NCBI GenBank assembly: GCA_023300665.1
Contig: JALZUU010000419.1
Span: 1-37,512, forward strand
DNA from: Saprospiraceae bacterium
Lineage (GTDB): Bacteria > Bacteroidota > Bacteroidia > Chitinophagales > Saprospiraceae
Reading direction: 5' to 3'
DNA length: 37,512 nt
Shown: in pieces, positions 15,493-24,666 of the stretch
Layout: each line of letters begins with the position of its first letter
How positions within the stretch are numbered: position 1 is the stretch's first letter
Position numbers and translations under genes: made by a program
Notes under the pieces: model-generated
Told to the model about the DNA's origin: nothing
Seen by the model: the letters and a program-made list of their open reading frames with translations, nothing else
Databases searched by the model: none

Positions 15493-16854
15493 GTGCTAGG
15501 AAACTCTCTACAAAAACTCATACAAGAGAAATTGGTACAAAAAACCTCTAAGGTATTTATTGTACGAATATTAGGTACAGCACTAGGCTTCCTTGGACAT
15601 GTAGTCCTCGCAAGATTTTTGGGCGTTGAAGAATATGGTACTTACACTTTGGTTTTCTCTTGGCTAATGGTGATCTCATTATTCTCAAGACTTGGTTTTG
15701 ATAATATGGTTATTCGCTTTATTACCAAATATGAAGTAAATAAAGAATTTGGAAAACTAAAAGGACTACTAAAATACTCTAAAAAGGTTATTCTTCAAAT
15801 CAATATTGTAATTGCAATATTGCTTTCCGCAGGCATATATTTATTTGGAGAACACTATTCCCAAAGCCTCAAAAATACCTTTATTTTAGGCTTTATTTTT
15901 TGCCTCCCAATGATTTCAATTGCTTACTTAAAGCAAAGTAATCTTAGTGGATTAAAACTAGTTGGTATTTCTAATATTCCGGTATTGATCATTCGACATC
16001 TTGTTCTGATGTTGATGGTCGTGATTTCTTACTTCAGTATCGGAAAGATAAATGCGCCAATTGTTATGGTACTTAATGCCATTGCTTTTTTTGTTGCTGT
16101 CGTATCTGCTAGTCATTGGATAAGAAAAAATCTTCCATACGTCAATAATAGTATAGAACCAGAGGTCAAAAAAAAATACTGGATACAAGAATCCCTTCCC
16201 TTCCTTGTTTACTCTGGTGCCAACAATATTAGCACAAGAATTGATATTTTACTGCTAGGTTTTTTTGCTTCGTTTGAAGAAATAGGAGTATATTCAGCTG
16301 TGACTAGATTAACTCCATTGTTATCTTTCGTTTTAGGCGTAATTGCAACAACAGTAAAGCCATATATTTCAGATTTTTTTACAAAAAACAACTTAGACCG
16401 CTTGAGAACAGTTGTTTTTTATTCTGTTTTTTCCTCAACAATTTCTTCTTGTTTTATCTTCATCTTCTTCATGTTTTTTGGCAAGTCATTACTAACTTTT
16501 TTTGGCGAAGAATATGTTAGTGGATACAATTATCTGATTTTAATTATTATTGGTCATATGGTTGGAGTACTTACAGGCTTATCTGGCCCTCTGTTAGCCA
16601 TGACTAATCATCAGCGTTTACTCTCAAAAATCGAAATATTTTTCCTCATACTTAATATATTGTTGTCAATTATTGTTGCTACGAAATTTGGAATTATAGG
16701 AATCATTATATCAGGTACCTTTACTTATATTTTAAAAAATATCGTTAATAGTTATTACTGTATTGTCTCAACAACTGTCAATCCTACGATTTTTAACAGG
16801 GAAGGCTTTAAAAAAATCCAATCTTTATTAACCCCTAAAAATAAGGAAAAGTAA
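15493..16854 (+). CDS. wzx: Wzx-type oligosaccharide flippase (MATE/MOP superfamily)
   Basis: Moves undecaprenyl-diphosphate-linked repeat units across the inner membrane. The 453-aa protein has about twelve to fourteen hydrophobic helices. The N-terminus VRILGTALGFLGHVVLARFLGVEEYGTYTLVFSW shows the typical flippase pattern LARxLGxxxYGxY. A second-half helix begins ARIDILLLGFF-like (TRIDILLLGFFASFEEIGVYSAVTRL), also standard. The start is GTG at 15493 in a short gap after the acetyltransferase gene; no better ATG lies near the first conserved helix. It is followed four bases later by the lipoprotein gene. Confidence 0.88.
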   Translation: MLGNSLQKLIQEKLVQKTSKVFIVRILGTALGFLGHVVLARFLGVEEYGTYTLVFSWLMVISLFSRLGFDNMVIRFITKYEVNKEFGKLKGLLKYSKKVILQINIVIAILLSAGIYLFGEHYSQSLKNTFILGFIFCLPMISIAYLKQSNLSGLKLVGISNIPVLIIRHLVLMLMVVISYFSIGKINAPIVMVLNAIAFFVAVVSASHWIRKNLPYVNNSIEPEVKKKYWIQESLPFLVYSGANNISTRIDILLLGFFASFEEIGVYSAVTRLTPLLSFVLGVIATTVKPYISDFFTKNNLDRLRTVVFYSVFSSTISSCFIFIFFMFFGKSLLTFFGEEYVSGYNYLILIIIGHMVGVLTGLSGPLLAMTNHQRLLSKIEIFFLILNILLSIIVATKFGIIGIIISGTFTYILKNIVNSYYCIVSTTVNPTIFNREGFKKIQSLLTPKNKEK

Positions 16855-16858
16855 AATT

Positions 16859-18751
16859 ATGGAGAATAATAATATCCTAAGAAATTTCATTTTTTTTAGT
16901 TTTATTTTAATATTACTATCTTGTAAAACAAGTAAAAATACTGGTAATCAGGAGACTGAAAACGATTCCTTTAGTTATGAATTGCCTGATTGGATTGATG
17001 GAAATCGAGTACAAATGCACACCCGTTTTTTGGGGAAATACCTAGAAGATCCAAGATTTTATAAACTCAGTAAAGTCATGAAAAATAAGGGGGTTAATGT
17101 TATTACTCGCCATTTTAAAACAGGAGGTGAACAAGCTTACTGGCAAAGTAGTGTTGGCTTAAAGAGTCCAAGACTTAAGGATGTAAACCCTCTAATAGCG
17201 AACGATATCATTAAAAGTGCCCATATTGAAGATACTTATGTCATTGGTTATTATTTTCATGTAGCAGATAAGTGGGCTCAAAAAAGACACCCACAATGGG
17301 TTTGTCGCCAGAGCAATGGCGCTCCAGCTAAAGTTAATCAAGGTGCTCTTTTATGCCTCAATTCGCCACACTTAGATTTTCTCATTACTAGATTAGAAGA
17401 GCTAGTCAGAATGGGAATAGATGGTATTTACTTTGATTATTTACACTTTCCAAACGATGGATGTTGGTGTGGATTTTGTCAAGAAAAATTTATTAAAGAA
17501 GAACGATTAGCTGTTCCTAAAAACAGAAAGGATAAAAATTGGCCTAAATACAAAGAAGCCGCAAATCGGTTTTTTACAGAAAATATAAAAACTATAAGAA
17601 GTGCCATCCACAGTCTTAATGAAGAGGCCGTTTTGATCGTTAGTGCTAATACATGGCCTAGTTTAATAAATTATCATTTATCGGAAAACCTGTTTCAACA
17701 TGTAGATCTTTTGAAAACAGAATATGGCTTGTCTTATAGAGCACTTAAAAAATTTAAACTTGAGTTTAGCGTTCCCTTGTCGCAGTTACCTTTACAAAAG
17801 GATATTCAAATTTCTAAAGGACTAATTATTAGTCGTGATGCAACCAATGGTCGTCCGCCACATATCTGGTGTGCAGGTTTCCTAGATGAAACGAATGCAT
17901 TATACGCGACAGCTAGTATTCTGACCCATGGAGGGATTGCGAATATGGATATGGAAGAAGGTAAAATACCAGACAAAATGCTAGATTCTTCATTTGATTT
18001 AGGAACAGTCTTAAACCCATACATGAAAAAAACTACACCTTTCAAATGGGTAGGTATTTATTTTCCTGAAAAATTAAAGAACAAGTATTTAGATAATCCC
18101 AAGATGGCTTGGGATAAAATCATACTGCCAACAGATGGCGTTTTTGAAGCGCTTATGAGAGCTAGAGTTCCGGTTGGTTTTATTACAGATTCTCAAATGG
18201 AGGCTGGTAAATTTGATGATTATAGCTACGTCTTTATCGTTGAAGAAAAAAATATTTCTCCTCAGGGAAAACGTCACTTAAAAAAGTATGAAAACAATGG
18301 AGGAAAGATTATTTCCAACCAAGAAACATGGAATTGGTCAACAGATAAATCTAAAAAAATTGCTTTTCAAGACCTTTTAACAAAATACCCAGCGTTAATT
18401 GAAAATGCTCCAATTCAACTTTTTTCTAATAGTCATAAAGTACAAATGGGAGCTTTTAAAAAGAAAAATAAAAATCAAATTATTGTCAATTGCCTAAACG
18501 ATTTCGATTGGGTAGAACGTTTTAATTATTTAAAGATTAACAAATTAAACTTGAGAGAGAAAGTAAAGCGAACTTCTATCCCTCCTCTGGCAAGAGATAA
18601 TCAACTCGTTTTAAGAAATTTTAGTGGAACGCCCAAACAAATTATTGATGCAATGACAGGTAATAAGCTAGCGTTTACCGTGGAAAATGAGACGATTAGA
18701 ATAAAATTAGATGATTTCCAGTTGATGTCTTCAGTTGTAATATCCTTCTGA
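16859..18751 (+). CDS. Lipoprotein with glycoside-hydrolase-like TIM barrel and trimerisation-like domain
   Basis: A predicted cell-envelope lipoprotein of 630 aa. The signal ends in a lipobox, LLSC (C22). Residues about 40-320 resemble the putative glycosyl hydrolase families (GHL6-like, near alpha-fucosidase/beta-galactosidase barrels): WVCRQSNGAPAKVNQGALLCLNSP, then GIDGIYFDYLHFP with D193, followed by CWCGFCQEKF, a pattern common to these barrels. Residues about 395-500 look like a beta-galactosidase trimerisation/glutamine-amidotransferase-like domain (PVGFITDSQMEAGKFDDYSYVFI), and a beta-rich tail ends the protein. It may trim or edit the polymer or remove misplaced chains. The substrate is unknown and catalytic residues are not proven. 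Confidence 0.65.
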   Translation: MENNNILRNFIFFSFILILLSCKTSKNTGNQETENDSFSYELPDWIDGNRVQMHTRFLGKYLEDPRFYKLSKVMKNKGVNVITRHFKTGGEQAYWQSSVGLKSPRLKDVNPLIANDIIKSAHIEDTYVIGYYFHVADKWAQKRHPQWVCRQSNGAPAKVNQGALLCLNSPHLDFLITRLEELVRMGIDGIYFDYLHFPNDGCWCGFCQEKFIKEERLAVPKNRKDKNWPKYKEAANRFFTENIKTIRSAIHSLNEEAVLIVSANTWPSLINYHLSENLFQHVDLLKTEYGLSYRALKKFKLEFSVPLSQLPLQKDIQISKGLIISRDATNGRPPHIWCAGFLDETNALYATASILTHGGIANMDMEEGKIPDKMLDSSFDLGTVLNPYMKKTTPFKWVGIYFPEKLKNKYLDNPKMAWDKIILPTDGVFEALMRARVPVGFITDSQMEAGKFDDYSYVFIVEEKNISPQGKRHLKKYENNGGKIISNQETWNWSTDKSKKIAFQDLLTKYPALIENAPIQLFSNSHKVQMGAFKKKNKNQIIVNCLNDFDWVERFNYLKINKLNLREKVKRTSIPPLARDNQLVLRNFSGTPKQIIDAMTGNKLAFTVENETIRIKLDDFQLMSSVVISF

Positions 18752-18925
18752 CGACTAATCTAATATTATTTATACTAGTATTACTGCGTCAAGAAGGTAA
18801 AACCCATCTTTTATTTGATGCTGCCCATTTTGTATTATCCCCGTTTTTATGCTGTGTTTGGTGTTTTAAGCGAATATTTATTAAATCTCCTGCTGGCAGA
18901 GAGAGGGTAAATCTATTATAAAAAT
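18752..18925. other. Intergenic gap with short dyads
   Basis: A 174-base gap. It contains a perfect 10-base palindrome ATACTAGTAT (18772-18781) and a small CTGC-TG-GCAG hairpin near 18890-18900 followed by AGAGAGGG, about 18 bases before the next ATG and too far for a normal ribosome site. I see no ORF, T-tract terminator or clear promoter pair. Confidence 0.35.
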
Positions 18926-20026
18926 ATGTCTAAACAAAAAAAAGTAATCACCTTTCTAAATCGATTTGACTTTTATCCTAATTTGGTTGCAGTACTAGAA
19001 AACTATGCGCTGATGTTGGAAGAAAATTACGAGTTAAAACTGATTACAGGTGATAAAGATGAAATTCCTCAAAGTATTTCCAAGTATTATCAGGTTTTCC
19101 AATATTCTGAGAAAAAAAAATCAGCAGGTCAATGGAGATACATGTATAATGCACTTAAAGACTTTTTTGAGAATGAACACACTGATATTCTAACCAATAC
19201 AACTTCTCCTTTATTTTCAGGATATATGATTACGCTTTTTGGAAAAAAAAAGAGCGTAAAAACTATTCTTCGTTTGACTGGAGATCTATTTGCCGAAAAA
19301 GATTTAGAAACAAAATGGAGGAAAAGATTTTATAAACAATTTATCTACGAGCCAATGCATCTTCGGGTATTTAAAGCAGCAGATGAGTTGATACCTATTG
19401 GGCAAAAGCTAGAGGCGGATCTTCTTGCACGAGGAATACAGCCTACAAAGATGAAGACGATGTGCCAGCCTTTTAAAGCCAGTTCTTTTCCACCGATTAG
19501 CCTGGAAGAAAAATTACTGATAAAAGAAAAACTCGGCATTCTACCTAATAAAAAGACCATTCTTTTTGCAGGACGATTGGTTATGATAAAAGGAATTGAC
19601 GTTTTGCATGAAATTATTGATAAGGTAAGCGCACAAAGTGACCAATTTCAGTTTTGTATCACAGGAACGGGCCCTTTATTTGATTCTTTTGATAAATACC
19701 CCCTTGACCTGGTCGCCATGCAAGGCTACATTGAGCATGATGATTTACATCAATACTATCAATGTGCAGATTTATTTTTGTATCCAACAAAAAAAGATGC
19801 TATGCCAACAGTTTTGCTAGAGGCATTGTCGGCAAGGCTACCAATTGCAGCTACTAAAGTTGGAGAAATACCTATGTTGACTAATCAATTTTTTAGTTCT
19901 TCTGATGAATTTACCGAATATATTTTAGAAGGAAATTATCAATTAGATCCAATTCCAGATTGGTTTGCTTGGGATTTTCAAAAGAAAAAATACAATCAAA
20001 TATTTAATGATTTATTAAACAGCTAG
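18926..20026 (+). CDS. Glycosyltransferase, family 4 type (GT-B)
   Basis: A cytoplasmic or membrane-associated glycosyltransferase adding one sugar of the repeat unit. It is 366 aa with a Rossmann-like N-domain (KKVITFLNRFDFYPNLVAVLENYA). The C-terminal GT1/GT4 nucleotide-sugar domain starts at KKTILFAGRLVMIKGIDVLHEII (about 211-233), with GTGPL, then LHQYYQCADLFLYPTKKDAMPTVLLEALSARLPI. The usual E-x(7)-E motif reads here as D-A-M-P-T-V-L-L-E, so the first glutamate is replaced by aspartate. The sugar and linkage cannot be deduced. It follows a 174-base gap and precedes a sulfotransferase gene. Confidence 0.85.
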   Translation: MSKQKKVITFLNRFDFYPNLVAVLENYALMLEENYELKLITGDKDEIPQSISKYYQVFQYSEKKKSAGQWRYMYNALKDFFENEHTDILTNTTSPLFSGYMITLFGKKKSVKTILRLTGDLFAEKDLETKWRKRFYKQFIYEPMHLRVFKAADELIPIGQKLEADLLARGIQPTKMKTMCQPFKASSFPPISLEEKLLIKEKLGILPNKKTILFAGRLVMIKGIDVLHEIIDKVSAQSDQFQFCITGTGPLFDSFDKYPLDLVAMQGYIEHDDLHQYYQCADLFLYPTKKDAMPTVLLEALSARLPIAATKVGEIPMLTNQFFSSSDEFTEYILEGNYQLDPIPDWFAWDFQKKKYNQIFNDLLNS

Positions 20027-20138
20027 GACTTTATTTGATTTGTCATTAATATAAGCTTTCAAATTGTGATATTAAATTAAAGAGAACAATACTAATTGAT
20101 CGATTATCTCTAAAGAAACAAGAACTACTAAACAAAAT

Positions 20139-20936
20139 ATGGCTAAGAACGAAACAAGATCCAAAATTGCAATTAGCACCTCCGCTCTAAAACGATTAGC
20201 ATTATGGCACTTATTTTCTACAAAGCTAGATTTGGTTTTGTTAACTGAGTTTCCTAAGTCTGGTGGTACCTGGCTTTCTAAATTAATTGCTAGCTATTTG
20301 AAGATTCCTTTTCCAGAAAATGAATCTGCAAAATTTGAAAAAGCTTTATTACATGGACATCATGTATATCACCCTAATTTTCATAACTTGATTTGTTTGA
20401 ATAGAGATGGTCGTGATATTTTAGTGTCCTATTATTACCATATGTTTTCTGGAATGAAAGAAATTAAATCCTCGGTAGTAAATGATTTTAGAAAGAATCT
20501 TAATTTCAAAGATTACCAGGATACCAAAGTCAATCTTCCAAAATATATTGAATATATGTTTACTCAATACAATAAAGGAAAATTCAGATTTAGTTGGAGC
20601 GAATTCGTACAATCCTTTTATGGGAAAGAAGACGTAATTCATGTTAAATACGAAGATCTTTTGGCTGATGCTCCTCAAACACTCAACAATATTTTAGTTC
20701 AATTAAATGAAGAACAAGTAGACATAGCAAAAGTAAAGAGCATAGTCAACCGTTTTTCATTTAAAAATCAAACAAACCGCAAGCCAGGAGAGGAAGATAC
20801 AAAAAGCTTTTTGCGAAAAGGTATCGCTGGCGATTGGAAGAATCATTTTTCTCCCAAAGCTTGTCAGGTATTTGATCATTACGCAGGCAAAGAACTGATT
20901 CACCTTGGATATGAAAAAGACCACAACTGGTATTAG
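20139..20936 (+). CDS. Sulfotransferase (PF00685-like, PAPS-dependent)
   Basis: Transfers sulfate from PAPS, probably to a sugar hydroxyl of the polysaccharide. The 5'-phosphosulfate loop is TEFPKSGGTWLSKLI (about residues 36-50), the 3'-phosphate site is CLNRDGRDILVSYYYH (about 87-102), and FLRKGIAGDWKNHFS (about 229-243) is the classic GxxGxxK-type nucleotide-binding motif. VKYEDLLADA is also family-typical. All catalytic landmarks are present in 265 aa, so activity is likely. It lies between two GT4 genes and is separated from the next by only three bases, which favours a repeat-unit substrate over a lipid or small molecule. Confidence 0.88.
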   Translation: MAKNETRSKIAISTSALKRLALWHLFSTKLDLVLLTEFPKSGGTWLSKLIASYLKIPFPENESAKFEKALLHGHHVYHPNFHNLICLNRDGRDILVSYYYHMFSGMKEIKSSVVNDFRKNLNFKDYQDTKVNLPKYIEYMFTQYNKGKFRFSWSEFVQSFYGKEDVIHVKYEDLLADAPQTLNNILVQLNEEQVDIAKVKSIVNRFSFKNQTNRKPGEEDTKSFLRKGIAGDWKNHFSPKACQVFDHYAGKELIHLGYEKDHNWY

Positions 20937-20939
20937 ATT

Positions 20940-22097
20940 ATGATAGTAGGTATTGATGCATCAAATGCACATAGTGGAGGAATCATTAATTACCTCCAAG
21001 AGTTATTGAAAGTTGCTGAACCAGCAAAACACGGGATAGAGAAAGTGATCATGTGGGCACCAAAAAAAGTAGCTGATAAATTACCCGACCAACCTTGGTT
21101 AGAAAAACGATACCATCCTTTTTTAGATAAAGGGTTAATTTATCGTCAGCTTTGGCAAAAATTTTACCTTACTAAATCAGTCAAAGAGGAATGTGATCTG
21201 TTGTATAGCCCAGGAGGAATTTATCTAAAATCTTTTCGTCCATACATTGTTTGCTGTATGAATATGTTGCCTTTCGAAAAGGAAGAAAAATCCCGCTACG
21301 AAAAATGGTCTTGGTGGCGAATAAAAATAGAGCGAATCCTGAAGGAATACCTACAGTCATTTAAAAAAGCCAACGGCGTAATTTTTCTTTCTAATTATGC
21401 ACATGATTATTTTTTAAAATATTTTTTCCAACCTGAATCAACTGATATTATCTCATTCGGAGCTAGGTCACTTTATTTTTTTGATAAAAAAGAACAACTC
21501 CCCATTGAGTCATATACGAAAGAAAATCCTTTCAAAGTTTTATATATTTCTCCGGTTACGGCTTACAAACATCAATGGGTTTTAGCGGAAGCTGTCGCTA
21601 AACTTCGAAATGCAGGTTACGCTATTGAGTTAAATTTATCAGGAAGAGTAACCTACAAAACTGCTGGAGAAAAACTAGAGACGGTCTTGAAAAAATATGA
21701 TCCTCAACAAACATTTTTGAAGTATCACGGATTTGCCTCCGACGAAACACTTTTACAATTAAGAAAAGAAACGAATGCGTATGCTTTCTCTTCTAGTTGT
21801 GAAAATCTTCCAACTATTTTGATTGAATATATGTCCTCCGGGCGGCCTATCGCTTGCTCAAATAAAGGACCTATGCCAGATTGTTTACAAGATGCTGGAT
21901 TCTACTTTGATCCTACTTCTGTTGAAAGTACCTACCAAGGAATTGAAGAGATGATATTAGCACCTCAAGAAAGGAACTTTAGAGCTGATAAAGCACAAGA
22001 GCTGGCACGTGAATTTGTTTGGGAAGATTGTGCAGACAAAACATTCCAATATTTCAATGAAATTTACCATAGTCACCATAATACGCAACCTGCTTAG
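20940..22097 (+). CDS. Glycosyltransferase, family 4 type
   Basis: A GT-B glycosyltransferase of 385 aa. The N-domain opens with MIVGIDASNAHSGGIINYL, a glycine-rich loop typical of GT4 enzymes. The C-domain shows PFKVLYISPVTAYKHQWVLAEA, then LSGR, KYHGFASDETLLQLRKETNAYAFSSSCENLPTILIEYMSSGRPI, which includes the E-x(7)-E motif (ENLPTILIE). It should add one sugar to the lipid-linked intermediate. It starts three bases after the sulfotransferase gene, so the two may act on the same residue. A 28-base gap separates it from the nucleotidyltransferase gene. Confidence 0.86.
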   Translation: MIVGIDASNAHSGGIINYLQELLKVAEPAKHGIEKVIMWAPKKVADKLPDQPWLEKRYHPFLDKGLIYRQLWQKFYLTKSVKEECDLLYSPGGIYLKSFRPYIVCCMNMLPFEKEEKSRYEKWSWWRIKIERILKEYLQSFKKANGVIFLSNYAHDYFLKYFFQPESTDIISFGARSLYFFDKKEQLPIESYTKENPFKVLYISPVTAYKHQWVLAEAVAKLRNAGYAIELNLSGRVTYKTAGEKLETVLKKYDPQQTFLKYHGFASDETLLQLRKETNAYAFSSSCENLPTILIEYMSSGRPIACSNKGPMPDCLQDAGFYFDPTSVESTYQGIEEMILAPQERNFRADKAQELAREFVWEDCADKTFQYFNEIYHSHHNTQPA

Positions 22098-22125
22098 GGA
22101 TTAAGCATCAATAAACCCAATAAAA

Positions 22126-23196
22126 ATGTCTGATATATTTATTTGTGAAGATGAACTATTAATTACAGCTATTCAGCGAATGGATGCTATTAGTAGGAAA
22201 CTTTTGATCGTTACAGATGAAAAAGAGCATTATAAAACCCTCTTGAGCATTGGTGATGTTCAAAGACATTTAATAAAAAATCAAGATTTTAATATTCCTG
22301 TTAAGAGCATTATTCGACCAGATAGAGAAAATATCGTAGTTTATGAAGATGACCCTTTAGAGGAAGTCAAAAAAGTAATGCTTGAGCACCGTACAGAGTT
22401 TATGCCAGTACTCAATGAGGATGGAAAATTGATTAAAGTACATTACTGGGAAGATATTTTTAATACAGCCTTTACAATTGCTAAAAGTGATCTCGATCTT
22501 CCAGTAGTTATCATGGCGGGAGGAAAAGGATCAAGACTCAAACCCATTACCAATATTATTCCTAAACCATTAATTCCTCTAGGAGAAAAACCGATTATTG
22601 AAATGATCGTAGATAGGTTTGTTTTGATGGGAGCAAGAAGTTTTTATCTTTCCGTTAATTATAAGGCGGAGATGATAGTCAATCATTTTAAAAATATCGA
22701 AGATAAAGAATATACCGTTTCTGGTTTTACAGAGGACAAACCACTGGGTACCGCAGGAAGTCTACACTTACTTAAGGATAAAATTGACTCTACTTTTTTT
22801 GTCTCTAATTGTGATATTCTGATTGATCAGGATTTAACGGAAGTATATAATTATCATGCTTCTAATAAAAATGAGCTGACGTTGATCGCTGCAATCAAGC
22901 AATATTCTATTCCTTATGGAACACTTGAAGTGGATAATACTGGACTCCTTCATGCACTAAAAGAAAAACCCAAAATGACTTACTTGGTCAATGCAGGTTT
23001 ATATATTATTGAACCACATTTACTCAAAGAGATTCCTGAGAATGAGTTTTATCATATCACACACCTAATTGAGAAAATTTTGAAAAGAAAAGGAAAAGTG
23101 GGAGTATTTCCAGTTAGTGAAGGTTCTTGGCACGACATCGGTGAATGGAAACAATACAAAGAAACTCTAGAAAGCCACGGCTATACTTTTTGGTAA
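22126..23196 (+). CDS. Sugar-1-phosphate nucleotidyltransferase with N-terminal CBS pair
   Basis: Makes a nucleotide sugar from NTP and a sugar-1-phosphate. Residues about 1-120 are a CBS-domain pair (regulatory nucleotide binding: LLIVTDEKEHYKTLLSIGDVQRHLI, then VKSIIRPDRENIVVYEDDPLEEV). The catalytic NTP_transferase domain starts at VVIMAGGKGSRLKPITNIIPKPLIPLG (about 128-154) with all signature residues (GGxGxRLxPxT, PKP). The architecture matches PtmE-type guanylyltransferases of legionaminic acid pathways and related alginate/LPS proteins. No legionaminate synthase or CMP-transferase is in the window, so the product sugar is left open. Length 356 aa. Confidence 0.82.
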   Translation: MSDIFICEDELLITAIQRMDAISRKLLIVTDEKEHYKTLLSIGDVQRHLIKNQDFNIPVKSIIRPDRENIVVYEDDPLEEVKKVMLEHRTEFMPVLNEDGKLIKVHYWEDIFNTAFTIAKSDLDLPVVIMAGGKGSRLKPITNIIPKPLIPLGEKPIIEMIVDRFVLMGARSFYLSVNYKAEMIVNHFKNIEDKEYTVSGFTEDKPLGTAGSLHLLKDKIDSTFFVSNCDILIDQDLTEVYNYHASNKNELTLIAAIKQYSIPYGTLEVDNTGLLHALKEKPKMTYLVNAGLYIIEPHLLKEIPENEFYHITHLIEKILKRKGKVGVFPVSEGSWHDIGEWKQYKETLESHGYTFW

Positions 23197-23369
23197 TATG
23201 GTCGAAAGAAATAAGATAGCCCGATTGAATTGGTAAAATAAAAGCAGAGAATCAAAAGAAGCCCAATGCTAATGTTTTCGTTTCCTACTTTCGTAGTTTT
23301 TTGCTGCGGATTAAAAAATATATTATTCTAACTTTTCGTTTATTCCATTTTAAATTATTGATTAATATA

Positions 23370-24131
23370 ATGTCTAAAAAAATTCAAAATAAACCAGTTA
23401 ATAAAGAATCTTCAAGATTCCTTTGGTCTCATCACCATCCATTACACAGAATTTCTGTCAAAGTTTTCAATCGATTAATGCGATATGTACCCTTTGGTGC
23501 AAAATATGGCTTAGGTAAATGGAGAAGAAAAAATCGATTTCCTTATAAATTAATTGAAGAAGGAAAAACGGTCGTACAGGTTGGAGCTCCTATTGATACA
23601 CTAGGAAGTGGTCGGTCAAGAGCCATGTACTTTACCCTTTTTGCAGGCAATAAAGGGAAGGCAGTCATTGTAGAACCAGATGGTGCTAGTCAGAAAATGT
23701 TTGAAAGCCATAAAACTAAAAGAGATTTATCACAAATAAATTTTGTTAACCAAGGGGCCTGGAGTGAGCCTAAAACATTACGTTTTTATATTGATCCATC
23801 TCATCCAGCGACTAACTTTACCGAAGGTGTTAGAAACTATTCTAAAGAAGAAATGGCTGCTTATGAATTAATTGAATTAGATGCAGATACAATTGATAAT
23901 ATTTTAGATCGCTTGAAAATTAATGACCCATATTTAGTTAGTATTACTACAAATGGGGCTGAGCCAGAAATCTTGAAAGGATTGGAAAAAAGTATGAAAA
24001 GGGGACTCACTTTTATTGCATTAGCAAGAACAGGTGAAAAATATATTGAATTAATGAATTCCTACGGATATGAGTTATATGCTCATGATGATAGAGGATA
24101 TACTTTTAAAAAGAGCGATGCTAAAAGTTGA
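23370..24131 (+). CDS. Divergent FkbM-like protein (possible methyltransferase)
   Basis: A 253-aa protein from the ATG at 23370 (MSKKIQNKP). The ORF-track start at TTG 23301 would add 23 hydrophobic residues and lies in a plain AT-rich gap, so I prefer the ATG. The order of motifs follows FkbM: KTVVQVGAPIDTLGSGRSRAMYF in place of DxGANxG, AVIVEPDGASQKMF as the acidic motif, and LVSITTNGAEPEILKGLE in place of KIDVEGAExxVLKG. The SAM-binding aspartate and the KID/E positions are changed, so activity is uncertain; it may have a different donor or be a non-catalytic relative. It overlaps the next acetyltransferase gene by 14 bases. The 23197-23369 gap upstream shows only a weak CTAC-TTTC-GTAG hairpin with T6. 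Confidence 0.6.
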   Translation: MSKKIQNKPVNKESSRFLWSHHHPLHRISVKVFNRLMRYVPFGAKYGLGKWRRKNRFPYKLIEEGKTVVQVGAPIDTLGSGRSRAMYFTLFAGNKGKAVIVEPDGASQKMFESHKTKRDLSQINFVNQGAWSEPKTLRFYIDPSHPATNFTEGVRNYSKEEMAAYELIELDADTIDNILDRLKINDPYLVSITTNGAEPEILKGLEKSMKRGLTFIALARTGEKYIELMNSYGYELYAHDDRGYTFKKSDAKS

Positions 24132-24666
24132 TAAAAGTGCTTACAATAATGATTGGTACAATCCTGGTTCAAAGACAAAACGTATCTTATGGATGTTGAT
24201 AAATCCAATTTTTATTAAGAATCATTTTTTTCCATTTGCTATTTTCAAGGTTTTTATTTTAAAAGCATTTGGAGCTAAAATTGGAAAACGCCTGACTATT
24301 AAACAAGGAGTTAATATTAAATATCCATGGTTTTTAGAAATCGGAGACTATGTAGGACTGGGCGAAAATGTTTGGATAGATAATTTGGCTCACGTCAAAA
24401 TAGGAAACCAAGCAACTATTTCACAAGGAGTATATCTGTTGACCGGAAACCATGATTTTAACTCTCAACAATTCGAGCTTATTATTAAACCAATCACCAT
24501 CGAGGATGGCGTTTGGATTGGTGCAAAATCAACTGTCTGCCCAGGGGTCACTTGTCATTCGCATTCCGTTTTAGGAGTAGGTTCTACGTTGACTAAAAAT
24601 ATGGATGCTTATGGAATTTATTTTGGGCTTCCTGCAACAAAAGTAAAGGAGAGGAAATTACGATGA
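24118..24666 (+). CDS. WcaF-like colanic-acid-type O-acetyltransferase (hexapeptide)
   Basis: An acetyl-CoA-dependent left-handed beta-helix enzyme, predicted to O-acetylate a sugar of the polymer. The N-terminus YNNDWYNPGSKTKRILW is the WcaF signature. Hexapeptide turns run across residues about 55-165 (IGDYVGLGENVWIDNLAHVKIGN, then TIEDGVWIGAKSTVCPGVTC) and contain the catalytic-type histidine in TGNHDF. The ORF-track start (24070) is upstream of the WcaF-like N-terminus and inside the preceding gene; ATG 24118 gives 182 aa and a 14-base overlap, and is preferred. The stop overlaps the next ATG (ATGA). Confidence 0.87.
   Translation: MLKVDKSAYNNDWYNPGSKTKRILWMLINPIFIKNHFFPFAIFKVFILKAFGAKIGKRLTIKQGVNIKYPWFLEIGDYVGLGENVWIDNLAHVKIGNQATISQGVYLLTGNHDFNSQQFELIIKPITIEDGVWIGAKSTVCPGVTCHSHSVLGVGSTLTKNMDAYGIYFGLPATKVKERKLR

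Noticed and set aside
23281-23312. Terminator at CTAC-TTTC-GTAG followed by T6
   Set aside because: The stem is only four base pairs, it is inside a short gap of a co-oriented operon, and the match is likely by chance.
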